Shown piece by piece: positions 33,049 through 44,403 of a DNA stretch of 64,000 nt (within the stretch, counting starts at the first letter, position 1; every line of letters begins with the position of its first letter). The stretch lies in NCBI GenBank assembly GCA_022495995.1, contig JAFEMH010000333.1:124001-188000 (forward strand). The letters run 5' to 3'. A program made the translations under genes and the position numbers. A model generated the notes under the pieces. The model was given only the letters and a program-made list of their open reading frames with translations, ran no database searches and was not told where the DNA came from. The stretch is from Adenophora triphylla var. japonica. Lineage: Eukaryota; Streptophyta; Magnoliopsida; Asterales; Campanulaceae.

Positions 33049-33565
33049 CGCTTGCGCGAATGACGTTTTGACTTTTCGGCAATGTTCGAGAAGATAATAG
33101 GCATGGGTCGGGCGATAAAAGCCGGATGACACAGTGTCACATTGAACTTCGCTGCATATGCTGTGCGTGAGTCAAAGTCGAAGTCAATGCCGGGTCAAGA
33201 TCTTGCCAATTTTTCCTTGTCGGAATTTCGGTAGAGCTCCGCTTGCGCGAAGGATCTTTGAATTATCGGCATGGACTCGGTCTCGACTCTTACGCATCCC
33301 GTGCGGGTCAAGGTCAAAGTCAATGTCGGATTCAAGATTCTGCCCATTTTTCCTTGGCGGAATTTTGGCAGAGTTCCGCTTGCGCGAAGTATCTCGACTT
33401 CCGTCATGGGCTAAGGTTTGACCTTTACGTATCCCGTGCGGGTCAAAGTCAATGCCGGAGTCAAGATTATGCCAATTTTTCCTTGTCGGAATTTCGGCAG
33501 AGCTTCGCTTGTGCGAAGGACCTTGACTTCCGTCATGGGCTAGGTTTTGACCTTTACGGGGGTAT
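33049..33565. repeat. tandem repeat of about 130 bp in the G1 leader
   Basis: The landmark cgcttgcgcga (or cgcttgtgcga) lies at 33049, 33240, 33377 and 33506, with 'aatttttccttgtcggaatt' and 'cccgtgcgggtcaa' repeating in step for the last three units. ORFs in this stretch are repeat shadows. No gene lies between the leader and the PBS (33566-34434). Confidence 0.85.
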
Positions 33566-34007
33566 GCAACTGGGCTATATGACACGGACTAGACCAAAAA
33601 CCAACCAAAAGTCACGGTTTTTAAAATGTGTGACACGGACTGTGCATTGGTCGACACTGGCTGCCATGGGGAGTTTGGGGTGATTCCGTGCGCGCCCGGG
33701 AGCATCGTAATACTGTCCGTGACTGCAGCTGAACAACCACCCCGGGTTAAAGGGACGTGCGTGCAAAGTGTACAGGATATATAAGGTGCGCGTAGTTTGC
33801 GGCCTCCTAAAAATATTCCTTTTTGAGTTAAAACAGAAAATTTCAGAAATGTGTTTTAAAGGAATGATTTTTCGGGACGGGGGAAATGCAGCAAATAAGC
33901 ACGTAAATTTTCTGGGAGCCCCAGTCAGTCATGGAACTGAATAGCCCCAAGCTGCTTAGGAATGCCAGATTAGCCTCAATTTTTTGTCCTGGTGGAATTG
34001 CTAATGA

Positions 34008-34048
34008 AGCTGCCCGGCCAGAATCCAGGGAGGATTAGGCCGTACGGC
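34008..34048. repeat. palindrome pair in the G1 leader
   Basis: agctgcccggcc (centre about 34013.5) and gccgtacggc (centre 34043.5), 30 bp apart. The same pair in the same order occurs at 25768-25807 upstream of the DUF7745-like gene. Confidence 0.8.
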
Positions 34049-34434
34049 TGCATCCAGCAACTTTCCAGGTTCCATTTGCTTTGATCTGCAGGCTGCTTTC
34101 CCGGCCCTTTTGGCACCTTTTCAGCTCCAGAATGCTTCCCTGTTCAGCTTCAGAATATGCACATTTCCCAAGAACCATGGATGCATGCGATGCAATGCAA
34201 GAAACCTATGGCAAGTATGAGGAGCGGATCCGTGGCGGAAGGCTAACCCTCTCGAAAAAAGCTTTCTCTTCTTTTTTTTTTCGAAAAGAGATACCAGAAC
34301 GTGGGATTGTTAGACCATCGTTTATCCCAAGCCTCTGGTTAGGAAGCGATACAGGAAGGTTAATGGTTTCCACCTATATACCGGATATCATTTTTTTTAT
34401 TTTTAAAAAAATGAAAGCTTTCTCCTTTGGTAAG

Positions 34435-34452
34435 TCCCTAGCGGAGTCGCCA
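34435..34452 (-). other. primer binding site of G1, Arg-tRNA type
   Basis: Minus strand TGGCGACTCCGCTAGGGA next to the LTR end. This matches the PBS described for Tat/Ogre-type elements, usually assigned to an arginine tRNA. Confidence 0.85.
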
Positions 34453-35289
34453 AACTGTGAAATGTGGTGCCCAAGATAAGCGGTTTCCCTTTTTTTTTAT
34501 TGGAACCACTTTCTCGTGTAAGGGGGATCACCGCCTCACATCAGTTTGGAAACGTCCGGTTTAATTTGAAAAACGGAGTCGCCACGCCAGTTTGATTTCC
34601 TCAAAACTTTGAAAAAAAGGATTTGGGTCCGGAGGTTAAGTTACCCTTTGGGAAGAACGGATCGTCGTTCACCCAAAGTGCCTTGCCGAAGCAAGTCTTC
34701 CAAGATCCGCTTTTCATACTTGCCTTAGTGTGTTCGTGTGTGGGATGTGTGCTTTAGAAAGGAGGGAATGTACCAAGTGGTCTTCCGGACGTATAAACCA
34801 TGAGTTGGTTATCGCTCGGGATTCCTTGGATTTTTATGTAGTAGGGACTTTGGTCCCGTTCTCATCTTGGACTTGTGATCATCATAACGAGACCTTGGGT
34901 CACATGTGATCGAAAGAGGGACACCGTGTTTTAGAGTCCAAGGATGAGACTCTTTAAAAAGGAATGACCTTTTGCCTATCGATCCTACATCTTGAGACAA
35001 TTTGGACTCTTTCGGGACATTTATGCTCGTCTCAAGTGATAATCGGAGATATGTGGCTAGGGTTCATCCTTTTCTAAAGGAGAATCCGTCTATAGCATCT
35101 TTAGATGGAAGAAATGATGTAAAGATTGGACCTTTACACCATCTCGTTCCAAGAGATGCTCCAAGTACCAAAGGGGACTAGGGGAGGGGTATAAAGATCG
35201 GATCTTTATGCTCATCCTATGCCCTTTTGTGCCTTAAGAAGGTCATTAGGCAATCCTAGGAGAGAGATCCAACCATGAGGGGCATGGGG

Positions 35290-35600
35290 GATGCATGTTT
35301 AAACTAAAGATGTCATTTTTAGTGAAAAAGATGACATTTCTAAGTGCAAAGGATGCATATTTGATTGCAAAGGATGCTTCTTTAATGTAAAGAATGATTT
35401 TTAATGCAAAGGATGCAACTTTGGTACAAAAATGACATTTTAAGTGCAAAGGATGCACAAAGACAACATTTTAAGAGCAAAGGATGCTACTTTGATGCAT
35501 AGGATGCTATTTTGTATGTAAAAGTAACATGTTAATGCAAAGGATGCGACTTTATATCTAAAAATGACATTTTAGGAGCAAAGGATGCTGCTTTTCACAT
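35290..35600. repeat. degenerate 'gcaaaggatgc' repeat array in the G1 LTR
   Basis: About a dozen copies of 'gcaaaggatgc' or close variants alternate with 'atgacatttt' at roughly 20-25 bp intervals. The array lies in the R/U5 part of the LTR. Confidence 0.8.
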
Positions 35601-36051
35601 CACCATGTGAGAGATCAACCCTAGAACAAGCCTTTATTTAGGTCTTATTTGTTCATCCTTGGGTTGGATCCTCCATGGATCCTATGTGATAGGGAAAAGG
35701 GGGAATATGATTTACATGCCTAAAGATATGACCTTTAATGACAATATATCAAGTCCCAAGCAAGTATATAGCAATATGTAAAGCAATGAGCAAATATATC
35801 ACATATATACAAGTATAATGCAAGGTAAAGGGGAGGAGAGGTTACCAATGGTGGTATTCCTCTTTCTTCTTGAAGTTTGCCTAGGGAAGGAACCAACTTT
35901 TGGAGGTTTTGATGAGGAGGGAGGTGGTTTTGACACTCTCAGCTTACTGAAATCTCGTGGTGATATTTTGGCAGAGTAAGGTTACTGAAAATCCCCCCTA
36001 AAATGGATAGAGGAAGGCTCTATTTATAGGCAGTCTGGCAACAGCCAATGA

Positions 36052-36091
36052 AGCCGTGCGGCTGTAGGCCCATGCAAAAGAGGCCGCACAG
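36052..36091. repeat. palindrome pair in G1 U3, beside the TATA box
   Basis: agccgtgcggct (36052-36063) is a near-perfect palindrome; aggccgcacag follows about 30 bp on. The pair lies just upstream of the TATA box in transcription direction. Confidence 0.75.
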
Positions 36092-36311
36092 TTTTATCCT
36101 GAAATGACTCAGCTCATTTCTAGAACCATGCAAGGTGGCCTTCTAGAAGGGCTTTTCCAATGAAGGACTACGTGGAATTTTAATTCCTAGCAAGTCCTTT
36201 GCCCCTCGGAAGGTTTTGGAAAGTTCCCGAATTGCCCCTGAACTTTAGGAAAGTCCGGGAAATTGCCGAAAAACTTTACCGGAAGGCATGAGCCAGATTT
36301 GGGTACTTACA

Positions 36312-37199
36312 GACTCAGACTTTGATAAGCAAATACTATCACGAGCCAAACGACTTGGACTTGTAAATGACAGTATTTAAAGTACGGTATCGACGGAATC
36401 AAACGACCCAGATTTATAGGTGCGTTAAGTAAATAGCATTCAACGCATCAAACGATCCAGACTGTTAAATGACTATCACGAACCAAACGGTTCGGACTAT
36501 AAAGTTGCGTAAAGTAAATGACGTTCAACGGATCAAATGATCCGAAATTTTAAATGACATTAAAAGTAACGGAACGGGGCCGAAACGCCGTTTTAACCCG
36601 AGATTACTTCTCTTACGGGAAGAGAAGAGGATCAGGGACTAAAACATATTGGACCCCGTTGACGGTGACATCTACATTTCAACAACGTTCGTCCGAAATG
36701 GTTGTAGCGACTGGCGCGTAAACCGAGACAGAATGAGTGTTTAGGGAGAGAGATTGTTACCTATGGCTAGGGGTTGACTCTTTTGGCTCAGGAGGCGTAT
36801 ACGGGATACGATTTAGTGTTTGAAATGGTGTTTCGAGGTGGTGTGGCTTGTATTTGGTTGAAATATGGAATTTTCACGCAAAACGAGGCAAAATGGGGCT
36901 CGGAAGGGGGTGAAACCAGTTTGGGCCGTGGCTGTGGAGAGAAATGTGTTATGTTTTTCTTTTTCTTTGAAATGTTGATAGCCTTCTGTATTTATAGGGC
37001 AAAATTGCAAAAGAGTCCGGACGGACTTAACCTGAATTTCAGGGGGTTTTGTGGTATTTTTGAAATTGGAGGGACTTGCTGGCAATTCTGTTTTGCCTGC
37101 AAAAGAGTCCGGACGGACTGGGACTGCATCCCAGGGGTATTTTGGTCTTTTCACTCTAAAATCTGATTGATGTTGACCGGAGAGCTGTGGCATGCGTGT
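36312..37199 (-). repeat. G2 3' LTR, distal part
   Basis: It continues the sequence at 44404-44730 once the Athila-type element and one cgtgt copy are removed. A minus-strand TATA box (ctataaatac) lies near 36994. AGTCCGGACGGACT palindromes at 37014-37027 and 37106-37119 lie upstream of it in U3. 36330-36560 holds two or three imperfect repeats built on 'caaacgatccagac' and 'aaatgac'. Assignment to G2 is inferred from position. Confidence 0.6.
37195..37199. other. target-site duplication of the Athila-type element, left copy
   Basis: cgtgt, repeated exactly at 44404-44408. Five-base duplications are the norm for LTR-retrotransposon integration. Confidence 0.9.
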
Positions 37200-38763
37200 T
37201 GATAAGTGACTATTATATAGTCAATTATCCTAATTTTTATATACTTTTGCATAAATAAATCATCATTTTTCATTTAGTTTTTAGTACTTTTTACTTACTT
37301 TTGCTATTTTATTAGATTTTACGTTTTTGGTATGTTTCATACATTTTAGACAGGTTTTAGGGTCTTTTTATATCCAAAGGATACTTGGGCAATTTGGTCC
37401 AAAAGGATGGAGGAACACCAAGCAAAATAAACACACAAAGCTGAAAACCAGTAGGAGCGGCCGTGCAGCGAGTTCGGGAGCGGCCGTGCATCATAGGCCA
37501 TGGCCGGCCATCTTGGCCCCAAAATCCATGGAGTGGCCGAGCGTTGAAGAGTCCTGGCCGTGCCAACCTCGGAGCGGCCGTGCAGCTATATTCGGAGCGG
37601 CCGTGCAAGTCTCCAAGTTCAAATTCAAAACTTGCGCCAAAGAGTGCACGGCCGTGCAAAATCCTTGACACGGCCGTGCAAGTCATGACTGCAGATGTAA
37701 AGGCACCTTTTGATGGCACCCAATTGAAGAGTCTCCTCCCAATTATAAATAGGACCCTTGTAATCAGTCTTAGATACAAATTCTTAGAGAGAAATCACTG
37801 ATATTATATAGATAGAAAGTACAAACACTTGTGACAACAATTTTCCAAAGGAATTTGAAGATCAAAGTCATTGTTTTGTTCTTGGAGTTACTTTGGAGGA
37901 AAAGTAATAAAAGTGAAGCATCATTTTCCAGCAATTATTCATCATAAGTCCTTCTTACTCAATCTTTTATTTCTACTTTTATGTTATTAATGGCTTGTGA
38001 GTAATCCCCCTTATTCTTGGGGTTGGAAACTCAAAAACATACTTGTTCATCATCTAAAATGAAAAGTCTTGTCTTCTTTCTTCATCTAAACAATTTCTTT
38101 ATATTAATCTCTAAATGCCTTACATTTTGGAGATATCCAATTTGTATGATTCAGTCAATTGAGAGAAGTACCTAGCGGAGAATCTCGATTGACGGAACCA
38201 TATAAAGAAACTAGGTTTCATTGATCACGAAAGTAGTTCAATGGCCTAGGGGTGTTCTTTGAATGGAAAGTATGTTGACTCTCGTTCTTAATGGATTCTT
38301 ACTAATTATGGTCAGCTAGAGATAAGCCGGAATGCCCGTTTGTGACAGGGCGGGGATAACATAAACGGAAATCTCAAACAGTTAGGACATAATTAGTGAA
38401 GAATACAAACGCTACTGTCTTAGCCCGAAGTAGCGTAGGCTTAACATACCATCCTTGCTTTTTAAGAAAAGCTTTTATCTCTAAGACAATGACGATTTGA
38501 TGAACAAAGTTATGTGTATGATTTCCAATCCCGAGAATGCTTCGTTTTTATAAGAATTTAATCAAAGTACTTTCTGCTTACGTTCTCTCTATTTTTCTAA
38601 AAACAAATTTTATCTCCCCCCAATCTTTTCTATTACTTTCTAAAGACAAAAATATTCCCTAGTAAACCCTGTCTCTGTGGGATCGACCCGTACTTGCACC
38701 CGCTATATTACAATAGCCCGTGCGCTTGCGGAATTAAATAAACCGTTAGGTTTCGACCGAACA
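37200..38763 (+). repeat. 5' LTR of the Athila-type element
   Basis: Starts tgataagtgactatt and ends tttcgaccgaaca. It is nearly identical to 42844-44403. ORFs inside it on both strands are shadows. Confidence 0.95.
37457..37679. repeat. four pairs of CGGCCG-centred motifs in the LTR
   Basis: Starts: 37457 and 37480 (gcggccgtgc), 37533 and 37554 (gtggccgagc, ctggccgtgc), 37574 and 37597, 37648 and 37670 (acggccgtgc). Spacings are 23, 21, 23 and 22 bp. The same set recurs in the 3' LTR at about 43099-43324. Confidence 0.9.
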
Positions 38764-38769
38764 AGTTTT

Positions 38770-38787
38770 TGGCGCCGTTGCCGGGGA
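38770..38787 (+). other. primer binding site, Asp-tRNA type
   Basis: tggcgccgttgccgggga, six bases after the LTR end, is the PBS typical of Athila elements, usually assigned to an aspartate tRNA. Confidence 0.9.
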
Positions 38788-38915
38788 CAACGGTTTACTT
38801 TTTATTTTTGTCTTTACTACATAATTTTTAGTTTTTGTTTTATTTTTACTATTTTGCTTTCTCTTCCGATAAATTGTTGCGTTTAATTTCTCTTTAAGTG
38901 TTTTTCTTATAGTTT

Positions 38916-41405
38916 ATGAAACGGTCTCGGACATACGTTGACAACTTTGATCCAGAACCCGAAAGAAGCTTTCACGAGAGACTAAGAAGATTTAGAGAAA
39001 CTTTAAAGAAACATATGGAAGAACCGCAAACACCCGCTAGGACCCTACGGGACTTTGTAAATCCAAGTACCCCGGGAACTAGATCCCCTATTGTTGTGCC
39101 GAATTCCGAAGCGGCACAATTTGAGATAAAGCCGCGACTTTTGCTTATGGTTATGAATAACCAATATAGCGGCACTGCTTTCGAAGATCCTCATCTCCAC
39201 ATCCAAACATTCTTGGAATACTGTGATACCACACGTATTCAAAATGTCACCACGGAAGCAATTCGGATGCGCCTTTTTCCTTTCTCTCTAAAGGATAAGG
39301 CGAAACAGTGGTTAATTTCAGTCCCACCCAACTCTTTTACAACTTGGGACCAAATTCAAGAAGCATTCCTTGGACGTTTCTTCCCTCCGAGCAAGACCGC
39401 TCAAATTCGGACGAAGATTACAAATTTTAGCCAAACAGGAAGCGAATCACTGTATGACGCTTGGGAGCGATTCAAAGAGCTCCTAAGGACGTGCCCTCAC
39501 CATGGGCTTGAAAAGTGGTTAATTGTGCACACTTTCTATAATGGTCTCACATATAGAACAAGGGAGACAATTGATGCCGCCGCAGGAGGTGCACTAATGA
39601 ATAAGACGGTGGATGAAGCATACGACTTGATAGAGAACATAGCCCTGAATCACTATCAATGGTTCAATGAGAGGGAACAACCGCAGGAGATTCCAGGTAA
39701 GTACAATATTGATGTCATTACTACCTTGTCTTCTAAAGTTGATATGCTTCTTAAAAAGTTTGAAAACTTGAATGTAAATCCCGTGGCCAACATTAATGTT
39801 GTTTGTGAACTATGTGGGTCAAACTCACATAATACAGAATGTTGTGAATTGCTTGGCACTACTTCTAGTGATCAAGTAAATTTTGTTAATTCTTATGGGG
39901 AAAATGGTGGTATGTATTCAAACACATACAATCCCGAATGGAGAAATCACCCTAATTTTTCCTATAAGAATAACAATATTTTAAACCCACAACTTTCTAC
40001 ACAACCACCGGGATTCACACAAAAGAATTTCAATGGCAATTCTAGTGCTTTCCCTCCCCCTAAGTCTAAATTGGATCTTATTATGGATTTTATGATTGAA
40101 AATAAAAACGAACAAGAGAAGACCAATAATGAGTTAAGGGAATCCATTAAGTCGTTGAATGCTAGGTTTGATAATTTAGCCGCCCACAATAGAAAGCTTG
40201 AAAATCAACAGGCTCAACAAGCGGGCACCTCGCATAGACCACAATGGAGTTTTCCCGGTCAATCGCAAAGGCCCGACGAGCATGTTAGTGCGGTAGAAAC
40301 TAGGAGTGGAAAAGAAATTTTAGATCCCCTTCCTAAGGAAAATATCAAACCAAATAAAGAGAACGTTAGTCCAACCCCACCCATGGTTGAGACTAATGAA
40401 GATGTTGAAAAGGGGACAGAATCCCCTAAGATTTCTAGAAACTTTGACCCTCCAATACCATACCCCCAAAGGTTGGTAAGAGCCAAACTTGACAAACAAT
40501 TTGCAAAATTTTTAGAAGTCTTAAAGTCTATTTACATCAACATACCTTTTACTCTTCAACAAATGCCATCTTATGCTAAGTTCTTAAAAGATATTCTTGC
40601 AAATAAGAGAAAACTTGAGGAGCATAAGACTGTCGCTTTGACAGAAGAAGTAAGTGCCATTTTACAAAGAGAACTTCCTCCTAAATTAAAAGATCCCGGC
40701 ACTTTCTCTATTCCTTGCAAAATAGGTAAATACAATGTTGATAATGCTTTGTTGGATCTTGGGGCAAGTGTGAGCCTCATTCCGCTTTCGGTAGGTAAGA
40801 AACTAGGTGTGGGGAAAATGAAACCCACCACTATTTCTCTCCAACTAGCGGATCGTTCCATTAAATACCCGATGGGTATTATAGAAGATGTCCCTTGTCA
40901 AATCGGGAAATTGATCATCCCGGTCGACTTTGTAGTCCTTGAAATGGAGGAAGATCACCAAATCCCTATCATTCTAGGAAGACCTTTTCTTGCCACCGCT
41001 GGTGCAGTAATAGATGTAAAGAATGGCACTCTTTCTCTAAATATTGGAAATAAGAAAGTCAAATTTAAAGACTTAAATCTCAAGAAACCGTTCCATGAAA
41101 TCAACACTCCGGAAAATGATAGCAAAAAGGGTGAAAAGTCACAAGCCAAGGACTCAAAAATATTAATTAAAAAGCTCTTAGATCATAGTGGTGAAAAAAA
41201 TGTGCACCCTAAAAAGCATAATAAAATTGAAAAATCAAAAGGTAGAGGGCCTAAGAAAAAAAGCACATCAGGAGGTCGCGTTTGCATCAATCTTAAGAGC
41301 TCGATCACGCCAAAGGGCAAGGAATGGCGAGTTGTCAAGGATAAGAGACCATTACAATACCACTCATCGCCCATTTTTACTAAAAGAAAGGGGTCGAGCT
41401 TATGA
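38916..41405 (+). CDS. Athila-type Gag-protease polyprotein, intact
   Basis: 829 codons from an ATG (MKRSRTYVDNFDPEPERSF) to TGA. Residues about 90-250 form the retrotransposon Gag domain (DPHLHIQTFLEYCDTTRI, MRLFPFSLKDKAKQWL, WDQIQEAFLGRFFPPSKT). A zinc-knuckle-like CELCGSNSHNTECC starts at residue 297. The retropepsin lies around residues 600-720, with ALLDLGASVSLIPLS (catalytic Asp 614; DLGA is usual for Athila) and ILGRPFLATAGAVID. The C-terminus is Lys-rich. No RT follows. Gag would assemble particles and the protease process them; mobility would need RT and integrase supplied by another element. This is the only long intact coding frame in the window. Confidence 0.93.
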   Translation: MKRSRTYVDNFDPEPERSFHERLRRFRETLKKHMEEPQTPARTLRDFVNPSTPGTRSPIVVPNSEAAQFEIKPRLLLMVMNNQYSGTAFEDPHLHIQTFLEYCDTTRIQNVTTEAIRMRLFPFSLKDKAKQWLISVPPNSFTTWDQIQEAFLGRFFPPSKTAQIRTKITNFSQTGSESLYDAWERFKELLRTCPHHGLEKWLIVHTFYNGLTYRTRETIDAAAGGALMNKTVDEAYDLIENIALNHYQWFNEREQPQEIPGKYNIDVITTLSSKVDMLLKKFENLNVNPVANINVVCELCGSNSHNTECCELLGTTSSDQVNFVNSYGENGGMYSNTYNPEWRNHPNFSYKNNNILNPQLSTQPPGFTQKNFNGNSSAFPPPKSKLDLIMDFMIENKNEQEKTNNELRESIKSLNARFDNLAAHNRKLENQQAQQAGTSHRPQWSFPGQSQRPDEHVSAVETRSGKEILDPLPKENIKPNKENVSPTPPMVETNEDVEKGTESPKISRNFDPPIPYPQRLVRAKLDKQFAKFLEVLKSIYINIPFTLQQMPSYAKFLKDILANKRKLEEHKTVALTEEVSAILQRELPPKLKDPGTFSIPCKIGKYNVDNALLDLGASVSLIPLSVGKKLGVGKMKPTTISLQLADRSIKYPMGIIEDVPCQIGKLIIPVDFVVLEMEEDHQIPIILGRPFLATAGAVIDVKNGTLSLNIGNKKVKFKDLNLKKPFHEINTPENDSKKGEKSQAKDSKILIKKLLDHSGEKNVHPKKHNKIEKSKGRGPKKKSTSGGRVCINLKSSITPKGKEWRVVKDKRPLQYHSSPIFTKRKGSSL

Positions 41406-42843
41406 CCTTAAACAAGCATCATCGGAATAGTAAACCGATGGATTATATTACTATTTATCATAATTTTGCTTACCACCGCATGCTTATCTTTTTTCTCTTT
41501 GTCCTTGAAACATTGAGGACAATGTTCATTTCAAGTGTGGGGGGGGGTATATCTATCCTTTTTATTTTTCGCTTTCTAGTCTTAAAATTTTTACTTGCTT
41601 TCTAGATTAGATTTAATTGCTTTCTAGTGTAATTTTTTCTTTTTAACTTAGTTGCATTTTTCATTTATGCATGTATTATAGTATATAAAAAAATAAAAAT
41701 AAATCCCGATGATGATCCATAATCACTACTTCTATGCTTGCCATTTGCCCTAGTATAAATGCCTATCTATCTTTCCTCTCATATTTTTCATAAACTTAGA
41801 AATCTATAAAAGGAAAAATTATAGGGATATTTTTTAGGAAATAATTGAAAGCCTCATAAGTTAGTATAGCAAAATATAGAGTCTCATCAAGGAAAATGCG
41901 TTTGATTAGAAGGAATCTTTTTATACTTGGTCATTTATGCAAATATTGAAAATATTTCTTTAAAATTGTACATCTTTTATCTTTATTAAATGTTTATTCC
42001 CTTTTTAGAAGCACCTTTTGTTTGCATTCCTTGAATCACACCCTTTCATCAAAAATTCCATCTTTCCATTTCTCAAATCAAATCAAAGTAAAACACCTTT
42101 ATCTTATTACTAAAAAGAGTGACATTTGTCACCAATCCTTAAAAGCAAAAAGAAACCTATTACTTCCTAAGTAACTCGGGGCACGGCGTTCGCTGCGACG
42201 ATGCTTCCTTGCCAAACGGGAGTAATATCCAAAAGTATTCTTGATCTAAGTATTAGGAACATGGGGTTCGCGACCACAATGTCTCCTACTTGAAAGGATC
42301 AAAAATAACTTAGGTCTTTTGCAAAAATATAACACGTGCAAAAATAAGATAAATTTGTTTAACTTTGATGAGATTTTTCCACTATCATCATCCATTTTCC
42401 ACCCTTGTGATTCAAGAATGCAATACAATTCTTCGGGAACTTCTAAATTGCGAATAAATGTTTATACTTTCTCTTGTACATTTTAAAGAAATAAATTCAT
42501 CTTTTCTCAAAAATCACTCTAAAAAAGTGAAAGCTTTTCTTCTACCAAGAAATGAATCTAAGATTTATCCTTCTAGCATGCTTTACTTGGTCAAAATTCT
42601 ATATATGCTATATTAGGTTATTGTCTTGCATTTTATCTCTTTAAAAATATCCCTAAAATGCTTCTTCCTAGATAAATTTTTAAAGGTATTCAAAATATGA
42701 TAAGAAAGTCAAAGGCATTATCTAAAGAGGCAATTAAGGCTTGCTACTTTATTTCTGAGGGATCAATCTTGCTTTTTCTCCCTCTCCGTATTTTCATTCT
42801 AAGTTTGCTTGGGGACAAGCAAAAGCTTAAGTGTGGGGGAGTT
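41406..42843 (+). other. 3' non-coding region of the Athila-type element
   Basis: AT-rich and non-coding where pol would lie. It begins with cattgaggacaatg and aagtgtgggggggg (about 41508-41553) and ends with ggggacaagc and aagtgtgggggag (about 42811-42841), the last being the polypurine tract next to the 3' LTR. The motif is thus present twice. Confidence 0.8.
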
Positions 42844-44403
42844 TGATAAGTGACTATTATATAGTCAATTATCCTAATTTTTATATACTTTTGCATAAAT
42901 AAATCATCATTTTTCATTTAGTTTTTAGTACTTTTTACTTACTTTTGCTATTTTATTAGATTTTACGTTTTTGGTATGTTTCATACATTTTAGACATGTT
43001 TTAGGTCTTTTTATATCCAAAGGATACTTGGGCAATTTGGTCCAAAAGGATGGAGGAACACCAAGCAAAATAAACACACAAAGCTGAAAACCAGTAGGAG
43101 CGGCCGTGCAGCGAGTTCGGGAGCGGCCGTGCATCATAGGCCATGGCCGGCCATCTTGGCCCCAAAATCCATGGAGTGGCCGAGCGTTGAAGAGTCCTGG
43201 CCGTGCCAACCTCGGAGCGGCCGTGCAGCTATATTCGGAGCGGCCGTGCAAGTCTCCAAGTTCAAATTCAAAACTTGCGCCAAAGAGTGTCGGCCGTGCA
43301 AAATCCTTGACACGGCCGTGCAAGTCGTGACTGCAGATGTAAAGGCACCTTTTGATGGCACCAAATTGAAGAGTCTCCTCCCAATTATAAATAGGACCCT
43401 TGTAATCAGTCTTAGATACGAATTCTTAGAGAGAAATCACTGATATTATATAGATAGAAAGTACAAACACTTGTGACAACAATTTTCCAAAGGAATTTGA
43501 AGATCAAAGTCATTGTTTTGTTCTTGGAGTTACTTTGGAGGAAAAGTAATAAAAGTGAAGCATCATTTTCCAGCAATTATTCATCATAAGTCCTTCTTAC
43601 TCAATCTTTTATTTCTACTTTTATGTTATTAATGGCTTGTGAGTAATCCCCCTTATTCTTGGGGTTGGAAACTCAAAAACATACTTGTTCATCATCTAAA
43701 ATGAAAAGTCTTGTCTTCTTTCTTCATCTAAACAATTTCTTTATATTAATCTCTAAATGCCTTACATTTTGGAGATATCCAATTTGTATGATTCAGTCAA
43801 TTGAGAGAAGCACCTAGCGGAGAATCTCGATTGACGGAACCATATAAAAAACTAGGTTTCATTGATCACGAAAGTAGTTCAATGGCCTAGGGGTGTTCTT
43901 TGAATGGAAAGTATGTTGACTCTCGTTCTTAATGGATTCTTACTAATTATGGTCAGCTAGAGATAAGCCAGAATGCCCGTTTGTGATAGGGCAGGGATAA
44001 CATAAACGAAAATCTCAAATAGTTAGGACATAATTAGTGAAGAATACAAACGCTACTGTCTTAGCCCGAAGTAGCGTAGGCTTAACATACCATCCTTGCT
44101 TTTTATGAAAATCTTTTATCTCTAAGACAATGACGATTTGATGAACAAAGTTATGTGTATGATTTCCAATCCCGAGAATGCTTCGTTTTTATAAGAATTT
44201 AATCAAAGTACTTTCTGCTTACGTTCTCTCTATTTTTCTAAAAACAAATTTTATCTCCCCCAATCTTTTCTATTACTTTCTAAAGACAAAAATATTCCCT
44301 AGTAAACCCTGTCTCTGTGGGATCGACCCGTACTTGCACCCGCTATATTACAATAGCCCGTGCGCTTGCGGAATTAAATAAACCGTTAGGTTTCGACCGA
44401 ACA
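42844..44403 (+). repeat. 3' LTR of the Athila-type element
   Basis: Matches 37200-38763 with about 17 differences, including single-base indels and a majority of C/G to T/A changes. Ends accgaaca, followed by the cgtgt duplication. Confidence 0.95.

Larger units (their letters stand above)
24600..36311 (-). mobile_element. Ty3/gypsy Tat-lineage element G1 with antisense accessory genes, 3' truncated
   Basis: Read on the minus strand: 5' LTR (34456-36311), Arg-type PBS, leader with tandem repeats, reduced gag, RT, RNase H, archaeal-type second RNase H, integrase, then two plus-strand genes (DUF7745-like, PMD) before the lost 3' LTR. The second RNase H is the recognised mark of the Tat lineage, in which antisense extra ORFs between pol and the 3' LTR are known. 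No protease was found. All coding parts have stops or frameshifts. The low-coordinate end is cut at copia-2. Confidence 0.85.
34456..36311 (-). repeat. 5' LTR of G1
   Basis: Plus-strand limits are tgtgaaatg (34456) and gtacttaca (36311), giving the TG...CA pattern. On the minus strand a TATA box (ctataaatag) lies near 36025, about 290 bp into U3. A second copy of the PBS core (ggagtcgcca, 34575-34584) lies inside U5. No partner LTR survives. Confidence 0.75.
37200..44403 (+). mobile_element. non-autonomous Athila-type retrotransposon carrying gag-protease only
   Basis: Complete LTR-LTR element of 7.2 kb with TG...CA LTRs, Asp-type PBS, one intact gag-protease frame, polypurine tract and exact 5-bp target duplication. 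There is no RT, RNase H or integrase: 41406-42843 is non-coding. This fits the TR-GAG class of non-autonomous elements. By eye the LTRs differ at about 17 sites in 1.56 kb, so this is the youngest insertion in the window. Confidence 0.92.

Noticed and set aside
33158..33683. ORFs on both strands in the G1 leader
   Set aside because: Follow the 130-bp tandem repeat and lack any conserved domain.
37327..37801. Overlapping ORFs of 110-140 codons on both strands in the Athila-type LTR
   Set aside because: Repeated in both LTRs, GC-palindrome driven, no family resemblance.
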